From: CBDHCC01 sp965219235
GTDB taxonomy: Bacteria > Pseudomonadota > Alphaproteobacteria > Sphingomonadales > Sphingomonadaceae
Assembly: GCA_965219235.1 (NCBI GenBank)
Contig: OZ244721.1
Location: 2,604,001-2,668,000 of the forward strand
Direction of reading: 5' to 3'
Length of the DNA: 64,000 bases
Positions within the stretch are counted from its first letter, which is position 1. The number at the start of each line of letters is the position of its first letter. Shown here piece by piece: positions 8,449 to 17,196 of the stretch. The notes under the pieces are model-generated. The model was not told where the DNA came from. It worked only from the letters and a program-made list of their open reading frames with translations, and searched no databases. Position numbers and translations under genes: made by a program.

Positions 8449-9842
8449 CGCGCGGTCACCGCCAGGATGTGGTCGGCGACGGCGCGCTCGTCCGCCGGCA
8501 GCGTGGCGCAGCGCTCCTCCCGCTCGAACAGCGCGTCCAGGCGGGACGGCAGCGGGGGACGCACCCCGATGGCGCGCTCCACCGCGTCGGGGAACTTGGC
8601 CGGGTGCGCGGTGGCCAGGGTGACCACGGGCACATCGGCCGGCAGCGCGTCGGCGACCTCCCACGCGGCGGACAGGCCGATGGCGGTGTGCGGATCCACG
8701 ATCTCGCCCGACCTGTCGCGCGCCCGCGCCATGGCGCGCGCCATGGCCGTCGCGTCGATGCGGCGGCTGGCGAACAGCGCCGCGCTCGCCGCCCGCCAGT
8801 GGGGCGAGAGGGAGAGCGCGCGCGCGCCCTCGAACCGCGCCATGTCGTCCGCCACGCGGGCCGCGCCGCCGAACTGCGCCAGCAGCCGCTCGAAGTTGGA
8901 CGAGACCTGGATGTCCATGGAGGGCGCGGCGGTGGGGGTCACGTCGCGCGCCGAATAGTCGCCGGCCGACAGCGCGCGGTGCAGGATGTCGTTGGCGTTC
9001 GTCGCGACGATCAGCCGCTCCACCGGCAGGCCGATGGCGGCGGCGGCGTAGCCCGCGAAGACGTTGCCGAAATTGCCGGTGGGCACGCTGAACGCGACCC
9101 GCCGCTCCGGCGCGCCCAGGCGGACGGCGGCGTGGACGTAGTACACGATCTGGGGGAGCAGGCGCGCCCAGTTGATCGAGTTCACCGCCGACAGCGTCAG
9201 GCCCCCCAGCGCCGGATCGCGGAACAGCGCCTTCACGATCCGCTGGGCGTCGTCGAAGCTGCCTTCGACCGCGATGTTGTGGACGTTGGGGCTCGGCACC
9301 GTCGTCATCTGGCGGCGTTGGACGTCGCTGATCCGCCCGGCCGGGTGGAGCATGACGATCGCCACCCCCTCCCGGCCGGCCAGCGCCGCGATGGCGGCCG
9401 AGCCGGTGTCGCCGGAGGTCGCGCCGATCAGCGTCAGCGGTGGATCGGAGGGCGCGCGGAACCGCTCGAAGAACAGGCCCAGCAGCTGCAGCGCCAGGTC
9501 CTTGAAGGCCAGCGTGGGTCCGTGGAACAGTTCGAGCAGCCAGTGGCGCTCGTCCAGCTGCACGAGCGGGGCGACGGCGGCGTGGTCGAAGGCGGCGTAG
9601 GCGTGCTCGCAGAGCATCGCCAGCTCCTCCTCCTCCAGCACGCCGGCCGTGAACGGGGCCATCACCCGCGCCGCCGTGCGCGCGTAGGAGAGCCCGGCGA
9701 GCGCCCGCAGGTCCTCCACCGACAGCCGGGGCCAGCGCTCGGGCAGGTAGAGCCCGCCATCGGGGGCCAGCCCGGTCATCGTCACGCCTCGAAAGTCGAG
9801 CGGCGGCGCGCGCCCGCGCGTGGACCGATAGAGCATCGTCAT
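8445..9842 (-). CDS. thrC: Threonine synthase
   Basis: A 465-residue pyridoxal-phosphate enzyme that converts O-phosphohomoserine to threonine in the cytoplasm. The N-terminus MLYRSTRGRAPPLDF and the domain pattern match the bacterial threonine synthase of about 465 residues. The PLP lysine is in HGPTLAFKDLALQ (K114), and the phosphate-binding loop is in IGATSGDTGSAA. The C-terminal TLATAHPAKFPDAV is also typical. The start overlaps the SURF1 stop by ATGA, and the gene ends overlapping the methyltransferase start. Placement downstream of cytochrome oxidase genes is common in alphaproteobacteria and implies no functional link to respiration. Confidence 0.95.
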   Translation of the reverse strand: MTMLYRSTRGRAPPLDFRGVTMTGLAPDGGLYLPERWPRLSVEDLRALAGLSYARTAARVMAPFTAGVLEEEELAMLCEHAYAAFDHAAVAPLVQLDERHWLLELFHGPTLAFKDLALQLLGLFFERFRAPSDPPLTLIGATSGDTGSAAIAALAGREGVAIVMLHPAGRISDVQRRQMTTVPSPNVHNIAVEGSFDDAQRIVKALFRDPALGGLTLSAVNSINWARLLPQIVYYVHAAVRLGAPERRVAFSVPTGNFGNVFAGYAAAAIGLPVERLIVATNANDILHRALSAGDYSARDVTPTAAPSMDIQVSSNFERLLAQFGGAARVADDMARFEGARALSLSPHWRAASAALFASRRIDATAMARAMARARDRSGEIVDPHTAIGLSAAWEVADALPADVPVVTLATAHPAKFPDAVERAIGVRPPLPSRLDALFEREERCATLPADERAVADHILAVTAR

Positions 9843-10498
9843 CCGCGGGTCGGCGGTGACGACGGCGGCATCCCGTCCGCGCGGCGCGCGCGGCGCAGCA
9901 GCGCGAAGCCGTAGATCACGAGCGCCACCAGCGCGAAGGCGAACCACTGGACCGCGTAGGCGAGATGATTGTCGGGAATGGCGTTGGGATCGGGCCGCGC
10001 GGAGCGGCGCAGGCCCGGCGCGGGCCGGTCGAGCACCAGCATCGCCTCGGCGGCCGGGCGCGGTCCGGTCAGCCGGCCGAGCAGGCTGGTGCTCGTCGGC
10101 GCGGGCACCAGTGTGCCGGTGACCGGACCGGGCGGCAGCGCCACCGGCCGGTCGAACCGATCGCCCACGCCGGCCTCGATCAGCAGCCCCGGCCCCTCCG
10201 CCCCGCTCGCGCAGCGCACGATCAGCCGGTAGCCGGTGGCGCCCGACGCGTCCTCGCCGCCGCGCGCGGTCGCCGGGCCGTTGGCCAGGCAGGTGCCGGT
10301 CGCGCGGCGGAACATCAGCTCCGGCCGGGCGGCGCCGAACACCGGCACGGCGGTGGGCGGCAGCGCGAGATTGCGCGCGTAGAGCGCCTTCAGCGCGCGC
10401 TTCTCGCCCGCGCGCTGAAGCTGCCAGACGCCCAGCGCCACCATCGCGGCGGCCGCCAGCAGCACCAGGATGGTGGGCAGGACCGGCAGCCGTCTCAT
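9839..10498 (-). CDS. SURF1 family cytochrome oxidase assembly protein
   Basis: A 219-residue membrane protein with one N-terminal helix (ILVLLAAAAMVALGVWQLQRA), a periplasmic domain and a C-terminal helix (FAFALVALVIYGFALL). LGVWQLQRAGEK near the start and NHLAYAVQWFAFAL near the end are the SURF1 signature regions. SURF1 binds heme a and helps insert it into subunit I of aa3 oxidase. Its position after ctaE and DUF983 fits. It overlaps DUF983 by four bases upstream and thrC by four downstream. Family length is about 220-250 residues, so it is complete. Confidence 0.92.
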   Translation of the reverse strand: MRRLPVLPTILVLLAAAAMVALGVWQLQRAGEKRALKALYARNLALPPTAVPVFGAARPELMFRRATGTCLANGPATARGGEDASGATGYRLIVRCASGAEGPGLLIEAGVGDRFDRPVALPPGPVTGTLVPAPTSTSLLGRLTGPRPAAEAMLVLDRPAPGLRRSARPDPNAIPDNHLAYAVQWFAFALVALVIYGFALLRRARRADGMPPSSPPTRG

Positions 10499-10860
10499 CG
10501 TGGCGGCCCCCCGTGGCGAGCTTCGCGCGCGTCGCGGCGATGTTCACTGGCGAGCAGCCAGCCCTTGGTCACCCGCAAGCCGCCCACAACGAGCAGGAAC
10601 GTCAGCGGACCCCACAGCACGATGTGGAGCCAGACGGGCGGCGAGGCGGCGAGTTCCAGCGTCACGGCCAGCACCACCACCACACCGCCCGCCAGCGCGG
10701 TGACGAACGCGGCCGGTCCGTCGCCCACGTTGAAGGCCGACAGATCGAGGCCGCAGGACCGGCAGCGCTCGGCGAATCGCACCGGCCCGGCGAACAGCGT
10801 CCGGGCTCCGCAGCGCGGGCACAAGCCCCGCATCCCCACGGCGAACGCGGACGGGCGCAT
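10495..10860 (-). CDS. DUF983 membrane protein of the cox operon
   Basis: A 121-residue protein with a zinc-ribbon-like N-terminus: GLCPRCGARTLF and CRSCGLDLSAFNVGDGP, each with paired cysteines, followed by two membrane helices. That is the DUF983 pattern. Members almost always sit between cox subunit III and SURF1 and are assumed to act in oxidase assembly, perhaps in metal delivery, but no activity is proven. The gene begins 35 bases after ctaE and its stop overlaps the SURF1 start. Confidence 0.88.
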   Translation of the reverse strand: MRPSAFAVGMRGLCPRCGARTLFAGPVRFAERCRSCGLDLSAFNVGDGPAAFVTALAGGVVVVLAVTLELAASPPVWLHIVLWGPLTFLLVVGGLRVTKGWLLASEHRRDAREARHGGPPR

Positions 10861-10895
10861 GGGCTTCGCTCAGCCCGCCCGGAGGCCGGCGCGCA

Positions 10896-11714
10896 TCACC
10901 CGTGGGTGGCCGCGCCCCAGCCGCCCCAGACGTAGATCGACAGGAACAGGAACAGCCACACCACGTCGACGAAATGCCAGTACCAGGCCGCCGCCTCGAA
11001 CCCGAAATGCTGGCGCGGGGTGAAGTCGCCGCGATAGGCGCGCACCAGGCACACGATCAGGAAGATCGTGCCGATGATGACGTGCGCTCCGTGGAAGCCC
11101 GTCGCCATGAAGAAGGAGGAGCCGTAGTTCAGCCCGGCGAAGGGGAAGGGCGCCTCCGAATATTCGTACGCCTGGATCGAGGTGAAGAGCAGGCCCAGCC
11201 CGATCGTCGCCCACAGTCCCTTCTTCAGCCCGTCGCGGTCGCCGTGCAGCAGCGCGTGGTGCGCCCAGGTGACGGTCGTGCCGGAGCACAGCAGGATCAG
11301 CGTGTTGAGCAGCGGCAGCTGGAAGGCCGGCAGCACCTCGATCGACTGGGGCGGCCAGACGCCGCCGATCTCCGCGATGTTCGAAGGGAACAGCGAGAAG
11401 TCGAACCACGCCCAGAACCAGCCGACGAAGAACATCACCTCCGACGCGATGAACAGGATCATGCCGTAGCGCAGGTGGAGCTGGACGACGGGGGTGTGGA
11501 AGCCCTCGTGGCTCTCCTTGATCACGTCGGCCCACCAGGAGAACATGGTGAACAGCACGCCCGCCAGCCCGGCCAGGAACACCCAGCCGCCGCCCGCGAT
11601 CTCGTGCATCCACATCGCCCCGCCCGACGTCATGGCGAGCGCGGAGACGGCACCGATCAGCGGCCAGGCCGAGGGCGGCAGGATGTGGTAGTCGTGGGTC
11701 TTGGCACCGGCCAT
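10896..11714 (-). CDS. ctaE: Cytochrome c oxidase subunit III
   Basis: A 272-residue integral membrane subunit of the aa3-type oxidase, with seven helices. Signatures visible are FTMFSWWADVIKESHEG with the conserved glutamate, FIASEVMFFVGWFWAWF, TGFHGAHVIIGT and the C-terminal WYWHFVDVVWLFLFLSIY. Subunit III stabilises subunit I and may help proton uptake. The ATG at 11714 begins the conserved MAGAKTHDYHILPPS. The longer ORF reading into ctaG is a shadow. It lies 41 bases after ctaG, as in other alphaproteobacteria. Confidence 0.96.
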   Translation of the reverse strand: MAGAKTHDYHILPPSAWPLIGAVSALAMTSGGAMWMHEIAGGGWVFLAGLAGVLFTMFSWWADVIKESHEGFHTPVVQLHLRYGMILFIASEVMFFVGWFWAWFDFSLFPSNIAEIGGVWPPQSIEVLPAFQLPLLNTLILLCSGTTVTWAHHALLHGDRDGLKKGLWATIGLGLLFTSIQAYEYSEAPFPFAGLNYGSSFFMATGFHGAHVIIGTIFLIVCLVRAYRGDFTPRQHFGFEAAAWYWHFVDVVWLFLFLSIYVWGGWGAATHG

Positions 11715-11755
11715 GGTCGTCAGTTCCCTCTCGGCCGCCGTCCGGCCGGTTCGCG

Positions 11756-12310
11756 TCATCCGGCCTTGTGGACCGGGAAGAAGGTGTAGGACAAGGTGAT
11801 TTCCTGGTACTGGCGCGTCTCCTCGTCGTCCAGGATCGACGGGTCGACGTAGAACAGGACGGGCATCCGCACGCTCTGGCCGGGCTGCAGCGTCTGTTCG
11901 GTGAAGCAGAAGCACTCGATCTTGGTGAAATACGCGCCGGCGAGGTCGGGCGACACGTTGTAGCTCGCCTTGGCGGTCACCGGCCGGTCGGAGTGGTTCG
12001 TGGCGTCGTAGAAGGCGAGCGTCTGCGCGCCGATCGTGACGCGGATCTGGTTCGTCTCCGGCTTGAACGTCCAGGGCACGCCGTTCACCGTGCCGTCGAA
12101 GCGGATCGAGACCGTCCTGCCCGGCACGGGCCGCACCCCAGCCGCCGTCTCCACCCGCTGCGTCGTGCCGCCGAAGCCCGTCACCTGGCAGAAGATGCGG
12201 TAGAGCGGCACGCTCGCATAGCCGAGACACGCCATGCCGACGACGATCATCGCCATGGAGAGCGCGGTGCGCCGCTTGGCGCGGTCGAGGCGGAGCGGGG
12301 CGGTGGTCAC
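11756..12310 (-). CDS. ctaG: Cytochrome c oxidase assembly protein CtaG (Cox11 family)
   Basis: A 184-residue protein with one N-terminal helix and a periplasmic copper-binding domain. The copper ligands lie in FTKIECFCFTEQTL, the Cox11 C-x-C-F motif, and ASVPLYRIFCQVTGFGGTTQ is the family signature after the helix. It delivers Cu to the CuB site of subunit I. The GTG at 12310 overlaps the stop of the 48-residue gene (GTGA). Length matches the family. Together with ctaB and SURF1 it shows that this operon carries the assembly factors of the enzyme. Confidence 0.94.
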   Translation of the reverse strand: MTTAPLRLDRAKRRTALSMAMIVVGMACLGYASVPLYRIFCQVTGFGGTTQRVETAAGVRPVPGRTVSIRFDGTVNGVPWTFKPETNQIRVTIGAQTLAFYDATNHSDRPVTAKASYNVSPDLAGAYFTKIECFCFTEQTLQPGQSVRMPVLFYVDPSILDDEETRQYQEITLSYTFFPVHKAG

Positions 12311-12453
12311 GCGCCGCTCATCTTGCGCACCGCGATCAGGAAGACGAGCACCACCAGCGCGCCGAGCACGAGCGCGGTGATCAGCGCGCGGCCGCGCTGG
12401 CGCTGGCGCCACGCCTCGGTCTGGGCGGGGGTCAGGCGGTCGGGCTCGATCAT
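12307..12453 (-). CDS. 48-residue single-helix protein of the cox operon
   Basis: A very small gene between ctaB and ctaG, with ATGA overlap to ctaB and GTGA overlap to ctaG. The product has a polar head (MIEPDRLTPAQTEAWRQRQ), then one membrane helix about residues 24-42 and a short K/S tail. Small single-helix proteins at this exact position, sometimes called CoxF, occur in other alphaproteobacterial oxidase operons. Function is unknown; assembly or stability of the oxidase is likely from context only. The tight overlaps and hydrophobic helix make it a real gene despite its size. Confidence 0.82.
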   Translation of the reverse strand: MIEPDRLTPAQTEAWRQRQRGRALITALVLGALVVLVFLIAVRKMSGA

Positions 12454-13370
12454 CCGAGCGCGAGCGCGTCGATCGCCACGGCGGCGAACAGCGCGAAGAG
12501 ATAGAGGATCGAGACGGCGAACAGCCGCTTCTCCGGCCGCATCGCGTCGTCGTCGCCCGTGCGCCGCGTGGCGACCGGCCAGGCCGCGGCGGCGAACAGG
12601 ACGGTGAGCGCCACCGCCGCCACGCCGTAGATCGACCCGACGAGCCCCAGCGCCCAGGGGGCCAGGGTCGCGGCGGACAGCGCCAGCGTGTAGAGCCCGA
12701 TCTGCCGCCGCGTCGCGGCCTCGCCCTTCACCACCGGCAGCATGGGGATGCCGGCGGCGGCGTAGTCGGAGCGCACGAACAGGCTCAGCGCCCAGAAATG
12801 GGGCGGCGTCCACAGGAAGATGATCGCGAACAGCAGCACCGGCAGCCACGCGACCTGCCCGGTCGCCGCGATCCAGCCGATCAGCGGCGGAAAGGCGCCC
12901 GCGCCGCCGCCGACGACGATGTTGAGCGGCGTGCGCGGCTTCAGCCAGATGGTGTAGACGACCGCGTAGTAGAGGATGGAGACCGCCAGGATCGCGGCGG
13001 CCAGCCAGTTGGCGGCCAGCCCCATCAGCGCCACCGAGAAGACCGACAGGCCGACGCCGAACTGGAGCGCGGTGGCGCGTTCCATCCGACCGGCGGGCAA
13101 CGGACGGCTGGCGGTGCGGCGCATCCGGGCGTCGAGATCGGCCTCGTACCACTGGTTGAGCGCGGCCGATCCACCCGCCCCCAGCGCGATGCACAGCACG
13201 GCGGCGAACCCCAGCACCGGGTCCACCGCGCCCGGAGCGGCGAGCAGGCCGACCAGCCCGGTGAACACCACCAGGCTGACCACGCGCGGCTTGAGGAGCG
13301 CCCAGAAATCGCGCGCGCTGGCGGGCAGCGGCGTCTCGGGGGCGAGGGGAAGGTGGAGGAGGCCTGCCAT
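12450..13370 (-). CDS. ctaB: Heme o synthase (protoheme IX farnesyltransferase)
   Basis: A 306-residue UbiA-family prenyltransferase with eight or nine helices that farnesylates heme b to heme o in the inner membrane. The first aspartate-rich site is in NQWYEADLDARMRRTASRPLP, and the second is in the YAVVYTIWLKPRTPLNIVVGG / WTPPHFWALS region, which is specific to CtaB/CyoE. It lies 50 bases after ctaD. Heme o is then converted to heme a by CtaA, which is not in this window. The ATG at 13370 starts MAGLLHLPLAPETPLPAS. Confidence 0.95.
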   Translation of the reverse strand: MAGLLHLPLAPETPLPASARDFWALLKPRVVSLVVFTGLVGLLAAPGAVDPVLGFAAVLCIALGAGGSAALNQWYEADLDARMRRTASRPLPAGRMERATALQFGVGLSVFSVALMGLAANWLAAAILAVSILYYAVVYTIWLKPRTPLNIVVGGGAGAFPPLIGWIAATGQVAWLPVLLFAIIFLWTPPHFWALSLFVRSDYAAAGIPMLPVVKGEAATRRQIGLYTLALSAATLAPWALGLVGSIYGVAAVALTVLFAAAAWPVATRRTGDDDAMRPEKRLFAVSILYLFALFAAVAIDALALG

Positions 13371-13420
13371 GGGAGGGGGTCGGCGCCGTCCCCGCGTGCG
13401 AAGCGGGAGCGGCGTGGGGC

Positions 13421-15112
13421 TCAGTCGACCTTCGGCAGGGTTTCGAACTGGTGGTACGGCGGCGGGCTGGACAGCGTCCACTCCAGCGTCGTGGCGCCCT
13501 CTCCCCAGTAGTTGCCCTCGACCCGGCGACCGGCCGCCAGCGACCAGACGATGTTGACCAGCCAGACCACCATCGAGACGGCCATGATCACATAGCCCCA
13601 GCTCGCGAGCGCGTTCCAGAAGGCCTGGGTGTCCGGATAGTCGGGATAGCGGCGCGGCATCCCCTGCAGGCCCAGGAAGTGCATCGGGAAGAACAGCACG
13701 TTCACGCCGACGAAGAAGCCCCAGAAGTGCAGCTGGCCCAGGACCTCGTTGTACGCCTTGCCGGTGATCTTGCCGAACCAATAGTAGAAGCCGGCGAACA
13801 GCGCGAACACCGCGCCCAGCGACAGCACATAGTGGAAGTGGGCGACCACGTAGTAGGTGTCGTGCATGTAGTTGTCGATGCCGCCGTTGGCGAGCAGCAC
13901 GCCGGTCACGCCGCCGACCGTGAACATGAAGATGAAGCCCAAGGCCCACAGCATCGGCGTCTTGAAGGTGATCGACCCGCCCCACATCGTCGCGATCCAG
14001 CTGAAGATCTTGATGCCGGTCGGCACCGCGATCACCATCGTGGCGGCGGTGAAGTACATCTTGGTGTTCACGCTCAGCCCGGTCGTGAACATGTGGTGTG
14101 CCCAGACGATGAAGCCGACCGCGCCGATCGCCACCATCGCGTAGGCCATGCCGAGATAGCCGAACACCGGCTTGCGGCTGAAGGTCGCGATCACCTGGCT
14201 GACGATGCCGAAGCCCGGCAGGATCATGATGTAGACCTCCGGGTGGCCGAAGAACCAGAACAGGTGCTGATAGAGGACCGGGTCGCCGCCGCCGCTCGCG
14301 TCGAAGAAGGTCGTGCCGAAATTGCGGTCGGTGATCAGCATGGTGATCGCCGCGGCCAGCACCGGCAGCGCCAGCAGCAGCAGGAAGGCGGTGACCAGCA
14401 CCGACCACACGAACAGCGGCATCTTGTGCAAGGTCATGCCCGGCGCGCGCATGTTGAAGATGGTGGTGATGAAGTTGATCGCGCCCAGGATCGACGCGAT
14501 GCCGGCCAGGTGGAGCGAGAAGATCGCGAAATCGACCGCCGGCCCCGGCGAGCCGCTGGTCGAGAGCGGCGCATAGACCGTCCAGCCGGTGCCCGCGCCC
14601 AGGCCGCTGCCGCCCGGCAGGAACGCGCTCGTCAACAGCGAGCAGAAGCCCGCGACCGTCAGCCAGAAGGACACGTTGTTCATGCGCGGGAACGCCATGT
14701 CCGGCGCGCCGATCATCAGCGGCACGAACCAGTTGCCGAAGCCGCCGATCAGGGCCGGCATGACCATGAAGAACACCATGATCAGGCCGTGGGCGGAGAT
14801 CAGCACGTTCCACAGGTGCAGCGTCTCGGGCGAGAAGTCGGTCAGCCCGGGCTTGCCCTCGACGAAGCTGGCGATGCCCTGCAGATACTGGATGCCCGGC
14901 GCCGCCAGCTCGAGGCGCATGATGCCGCTGATCGCGCCGCCGATCAGCCCCGCCACGATCGCGAAGATCAGATAGAGCGTGCCGATGTCCTTGTGGTTCG
15001 TCGACAGGAACCAGCGGGTGAAGAAGCCCGGCTTGTGATCGCTGTCGGCGTGGCTGCCGTGCTCCGGGGAGACGGAGTAGGCGAGCGGCGCGGCGCGGAG
15101 CGTGTCGGTCAT
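13421..15112 (-). CDS. ctaD: Cytochrome c oxidase subunit I
   Basis: The 563-residue catalytic subunit of aa3 oxidase, carrying heme a and the heme a3-CuB centre. Clear signatures are FFMVMPALIGGFGNW, LFWFFGHPEVYIMILPGFG with the CuB histidine and cross-linked tyrosine, VWAHHMFTTGL with two further CuB histidines, and VVAHFHYVLSLGAVFA with the heme ligands. About 12 helices are present. It is the second gene of the chain, 43 bases after coxB. The 12450-14813 and 13451-15202 reading frames that cover it are shadows. Confidence 0.98.
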   Translation of the reverse strand: MTDTLRAAPLAYSVSPEHGSHADSDHKPGFFTRWFLSTNHKDIGTLYLIFAIVAGLIGGAISGIMRLELAAPGIQYLQGIASFVEGKPGLTDFSPETLHLWNVLISAHGLIMVFFMVMPALIGGFGNWFVPLMIGAPDMAFPRMNNVSFWLTVAGFCSLLTSAFLPGGSGLGAGTGWTVYAPLSTSGSPGPAVDFAIFSLHLAGIASILGAINFITTIFNMRAPGMTLHKMPLFVWSVLVTAFLLLLALPVLAAAITMLITDRNFGTTFFDASGGGDPVLYQHLFWFFGHPEVYIMILPGFGIVSQVIATFSRKPVFGYLGMAYAMVAIGAVGFIVWAHHMFTTGLSVNTKMYFTAATMVIAVPTGIKIFSWIATMWGGSITFKTPMLWALGFIFMFTVGGVTGVLLANGGIDNYMHDTYYVVAHFHYVLSLGAVFALFAGFYYWFGKITGKAYNEVLGQLHFWGFFVGVNVLFFPMHFLGLQGMPRRYPDYPDTQAFWNALASWGYVIMAVSMVVWLVNIVWSLAAGRRVEGNYWGEGATTLEWTLSSPPPYHQFETLPKVD

Positions 15113-15155
15113 GGTCGTGCGGAACCTCTGCGGGCGATCGTGGTGTGGGCGCCGG

Positions 15156-16304
15156 TCATCGTTCGGTGTTCGAGCCGGCGTTGGCGGTGGCGCCCTGCGT
15201 GACCAGCGGGGCGGCGGGAGCGGGCGCGGCGCCGGGACCGTTCAGGGCGGGCGGGACCGGAATCGCGGACGGCGGCGTTGTGGTGGCGGCGCCGGCGGCC
15301 GGCGCGGGTCTGCGGCCCGGCATGGTGCCGCCCTTGGACGCGATCCAGCGGGCGAAGTCCGCCTTCGACACCACCTCGACCGCGATCGGCATGAAGGCGT
15401 GGCGGATGCCGCACAGCTCCGAACACTGGCCGTAATAGAGGCCCGGCGTGTCGACGGTGAAGGTCACCTCGTTGATGCGGCCGGGCACCGCGTCCATCTT
15501 GATCCAGAAGGCCGGCATCGCCCAGCTGTGGATCACGTCCGAGCCGGTCACGAGCAGCTTCACCGGGGTGTTCACCGGAATGACCATCCGCTCGTCGGCG
15601 CCCAGGCGGTAGGGCTCGCCCGACTTGTTCGCGGAGTCCTTGTCCAGCATGTTCGACACGAACGAGAAGTCGCCGTTGTCGGGATAGGCGTACTCCCAGT
15701 TCCACTGGTTGCCCGTCACCTTGATGACCAGCGCGTCGGCCGGCGCGGGCTTGTACTGCGCGGCGAGCAGCTTGATCGACGGCACCGCGATGACGAGCAG
15801 CAGCAGCACCGGCAGCACCGTCCAGGCGATCTCGATCGCGGTGTTGTGCGTCGTCTTGGACGGCACCGGGTTGGCGGACCGGCGGAAGCGGATGACGCAA
15901 TAGGCCATCAGCAGCACCACCAGCAGCGTGATGCCGACCATCACCGGCATCAGGATCCAGTTGTGCATCCACTCCGCCTGGCGGCCGATCGCGGTCACCT
16001 GCGGCTGCAGGCCGACGCGCTCGTTCACCGGCTGGCCGATGCCGACCACCGGCTTGGCGCGCGCGAAGGTCTGTTCCGGCAGCTCGGTCGCGACGGTCGG
16101 CCCGGCGTCGGCGTCCGCCGCGGTGGTGGTCGCGGCCTCGCCCGGAGCGGCCTGAGTCGGCGCGATCGGGGCGGGCGAGAGCGCCGGGGGGGCCTGCGGC
16201 GCGGGGGTGGACCGTGGGGCCGGCGCGGCCGGTGCCGCAACCACCGGCAGCGCGGGTGCCGTAACGGCGGCGATGAGGAGAAGCAGGGATGCGGGCAGCT
16301 TCAT
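15156..16304 (-). CDS. ctaC: Cytochrome c oxidase subunit II with Ala/Pro-rich extensions
   Basis: A 382-residue CuA subunit that receives electrons from cytochrome c. It has a signal peptide, then a long Ala/Pro/Thr segment (residues about 25-75), two helices (about 112-140 and 158-180) and the periplasmic cupredoxin domain. CuA ligands are H259 in VIHSWAMP and C294, E296, C298, H302, M305 in YGQCSELCGIRHAFMP. Residues about 328-382 form a second Ala/Pro-rich tail with no heme-binding CXXCH. Typical family members have about 280-320 residues. The ATG at 16304 is chosen because the extension upstream lacks a signal peptide. First gene of the chain. Confidence 0.95.
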   Translation of the reverse strand: MKLPASLLLLIAAVTAPALPVVAAPAAPAPRSTPAPQAPPALSPAPIAPTQAAPGEAATTTAADADAGPTVATELPEQTFARAKPVVGIGQPVNERVGLQPQVTAIGRQAEWMHNWILMPVMVGITLLVVLLMAYCVIRFRRSANPVPSKTTHNTAIEIAWTVLPVLLLLVIAVPSIKLLAAQYKPAPADALVIKVTGNQWNWEYAYPDNGDFSFVSNMLDKDSANKSGEPYRLGADERMVIPVNTPVKLLVTGSDVIHSWAMPAFWIKMDAVPGRINEVTFTVDTPGLYYGQCSELCGIRHAFMPIAVEVVSKADFARWIASKGGTMPGRRPAPAAGAATTTPPSAIPVPPALNGPGAAPAPAAPLVTQGATANAGSNTER

Positions 16305-16602
16305 GGCGTCGGTCCGGCCTCGGTCTTGGGCGTTTGGGTCCGCCGCGCGCACCGTCCGCGCGGCGAACGCATGTCGAACGGATGTGGACGCCACATAGCG
16401 CGGCCCGGGGCGCTGCTCAAGCGCAACAGGCGGTTCTGCGTGGCGGAGGCGGACGACCGCCAACCGTGTCGCCGGAGCGGCGACGAGGCAGGTCGTCTCC
16501 GACGCCGGCAGCCGTCTCCTCCATTCCGAAGTCGGTCCTTGGGTCCCGCCACCAGCCGCCGCTTGGCATCCCCTCGCCCGCTCCGCTAAGGCGCGGGCTC
16601 CG
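16305..16602. promoter_or_regulatory. Divergent control region of the oxidase chain and pyrE
   Basis: About 298 bases separate two long, diverging operons, ctaC leftward and pyrE rightward. Both promoters must lie here. I see no confident -35/-10 pair, no long palindrome and no conserved small ORF. The half next to ctaC has CGCGCACCGTCCGCGCG, a weak inverted repeat. Confidence 0.4.
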
Positions 16603-17196
16603 ATGGCCGCTTCCCTGCCCCTGACCGATGCGGACGCGATGGCCGAGTTCCGGGCGGCGGGCGCGCTCCTGGAGGGGCACTTCGTGCTGTCGTCCGGCCG
16701 GCACTCCGCGCGCTACCTGCAATGCGCGCGCGTGCTGATGGACGGGGCGCGCGCCGAGCGGCTGGCGCGCGCGCTGGCGGCGCGGCTGCCCGCCGGTCTG
16801 GCCGTCGACGCCGTGATCTCGCCGGCGGTGGGCGGCGTGCTGGTGGGCCACGAGATGGGCCGCGCGCTCGGCGTGCCGGCGATGTTCCTCGAACGGCCGA
16901 CCGGCGCCTTCGAACTGCGCCGCGGCTTCGCGCTCGCGGGCGGGGAGCGCGTGCTGGTGGCGGAGGACGTGGTCACCACCGGCCTGTCGTCGGGCGAGGC
17001 GATCGCCGCCGTGGAGCGTGCCGGTGGCACGGTGGTCGCCGCCTGCGCGCTCGTCGACCGCTCCGGCGGCGCGGCGCGCTTCGCGGTGCCCTTCGCCGCG
17101 CTGCTGACGCTCGACGTGCCCTCCTGGGGGCCGGACGAGGTGCCGCCGGACCTGGCGGCGATCCCCGTCGCCCGGCCGGGCAGCCGCGCGGCGTGA
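16603..17196 (+). CDS. pyrE: Orotate phosphoribosyltransferase
   Basis: A 197-residue cytoplasmic enzyme that joins orotate with PRPP to make OMP in pyrimidine synthesis. The PRPP-binding motif is VLVAEDVVTTGLSSGEA. The N-terminal GHFVLSSGRHSARYLQCA and AVGGVLVGHEMGRALG loops belong to the crenarchaeal/alphaproteobacterial form of PyrE. It is the first gene of an overlapping plus-strand chain. Its TGA is entered by the pdxJ GTG (GTGA). The length is normal. Confidence 0.94.
   Translation: MAASLPLTDADAMAEFRAAGALLEGHFVLSSGRHSARYLQCARVLMDGARAERLARALAARLPAGLAVDAVISPAVGGVLVGHEMGRALGVPAMFLERPTGAFELRRGFALAGGERVLVAEDVVTTGLSSGEAIAAVERAGGTVVAACALVDRSGGAARFAVPFAALLTLDVPSWGPDEVPPDLAAIPVARPGSRAA

Noticed and set aside
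12450..14813. 787-residue minus-strand frame joining ctaB to sequence within ctaD
   Set aside because: Only the last 306 residues are ctaB; the rest is an alternative frame of ctaD, not a fusion.
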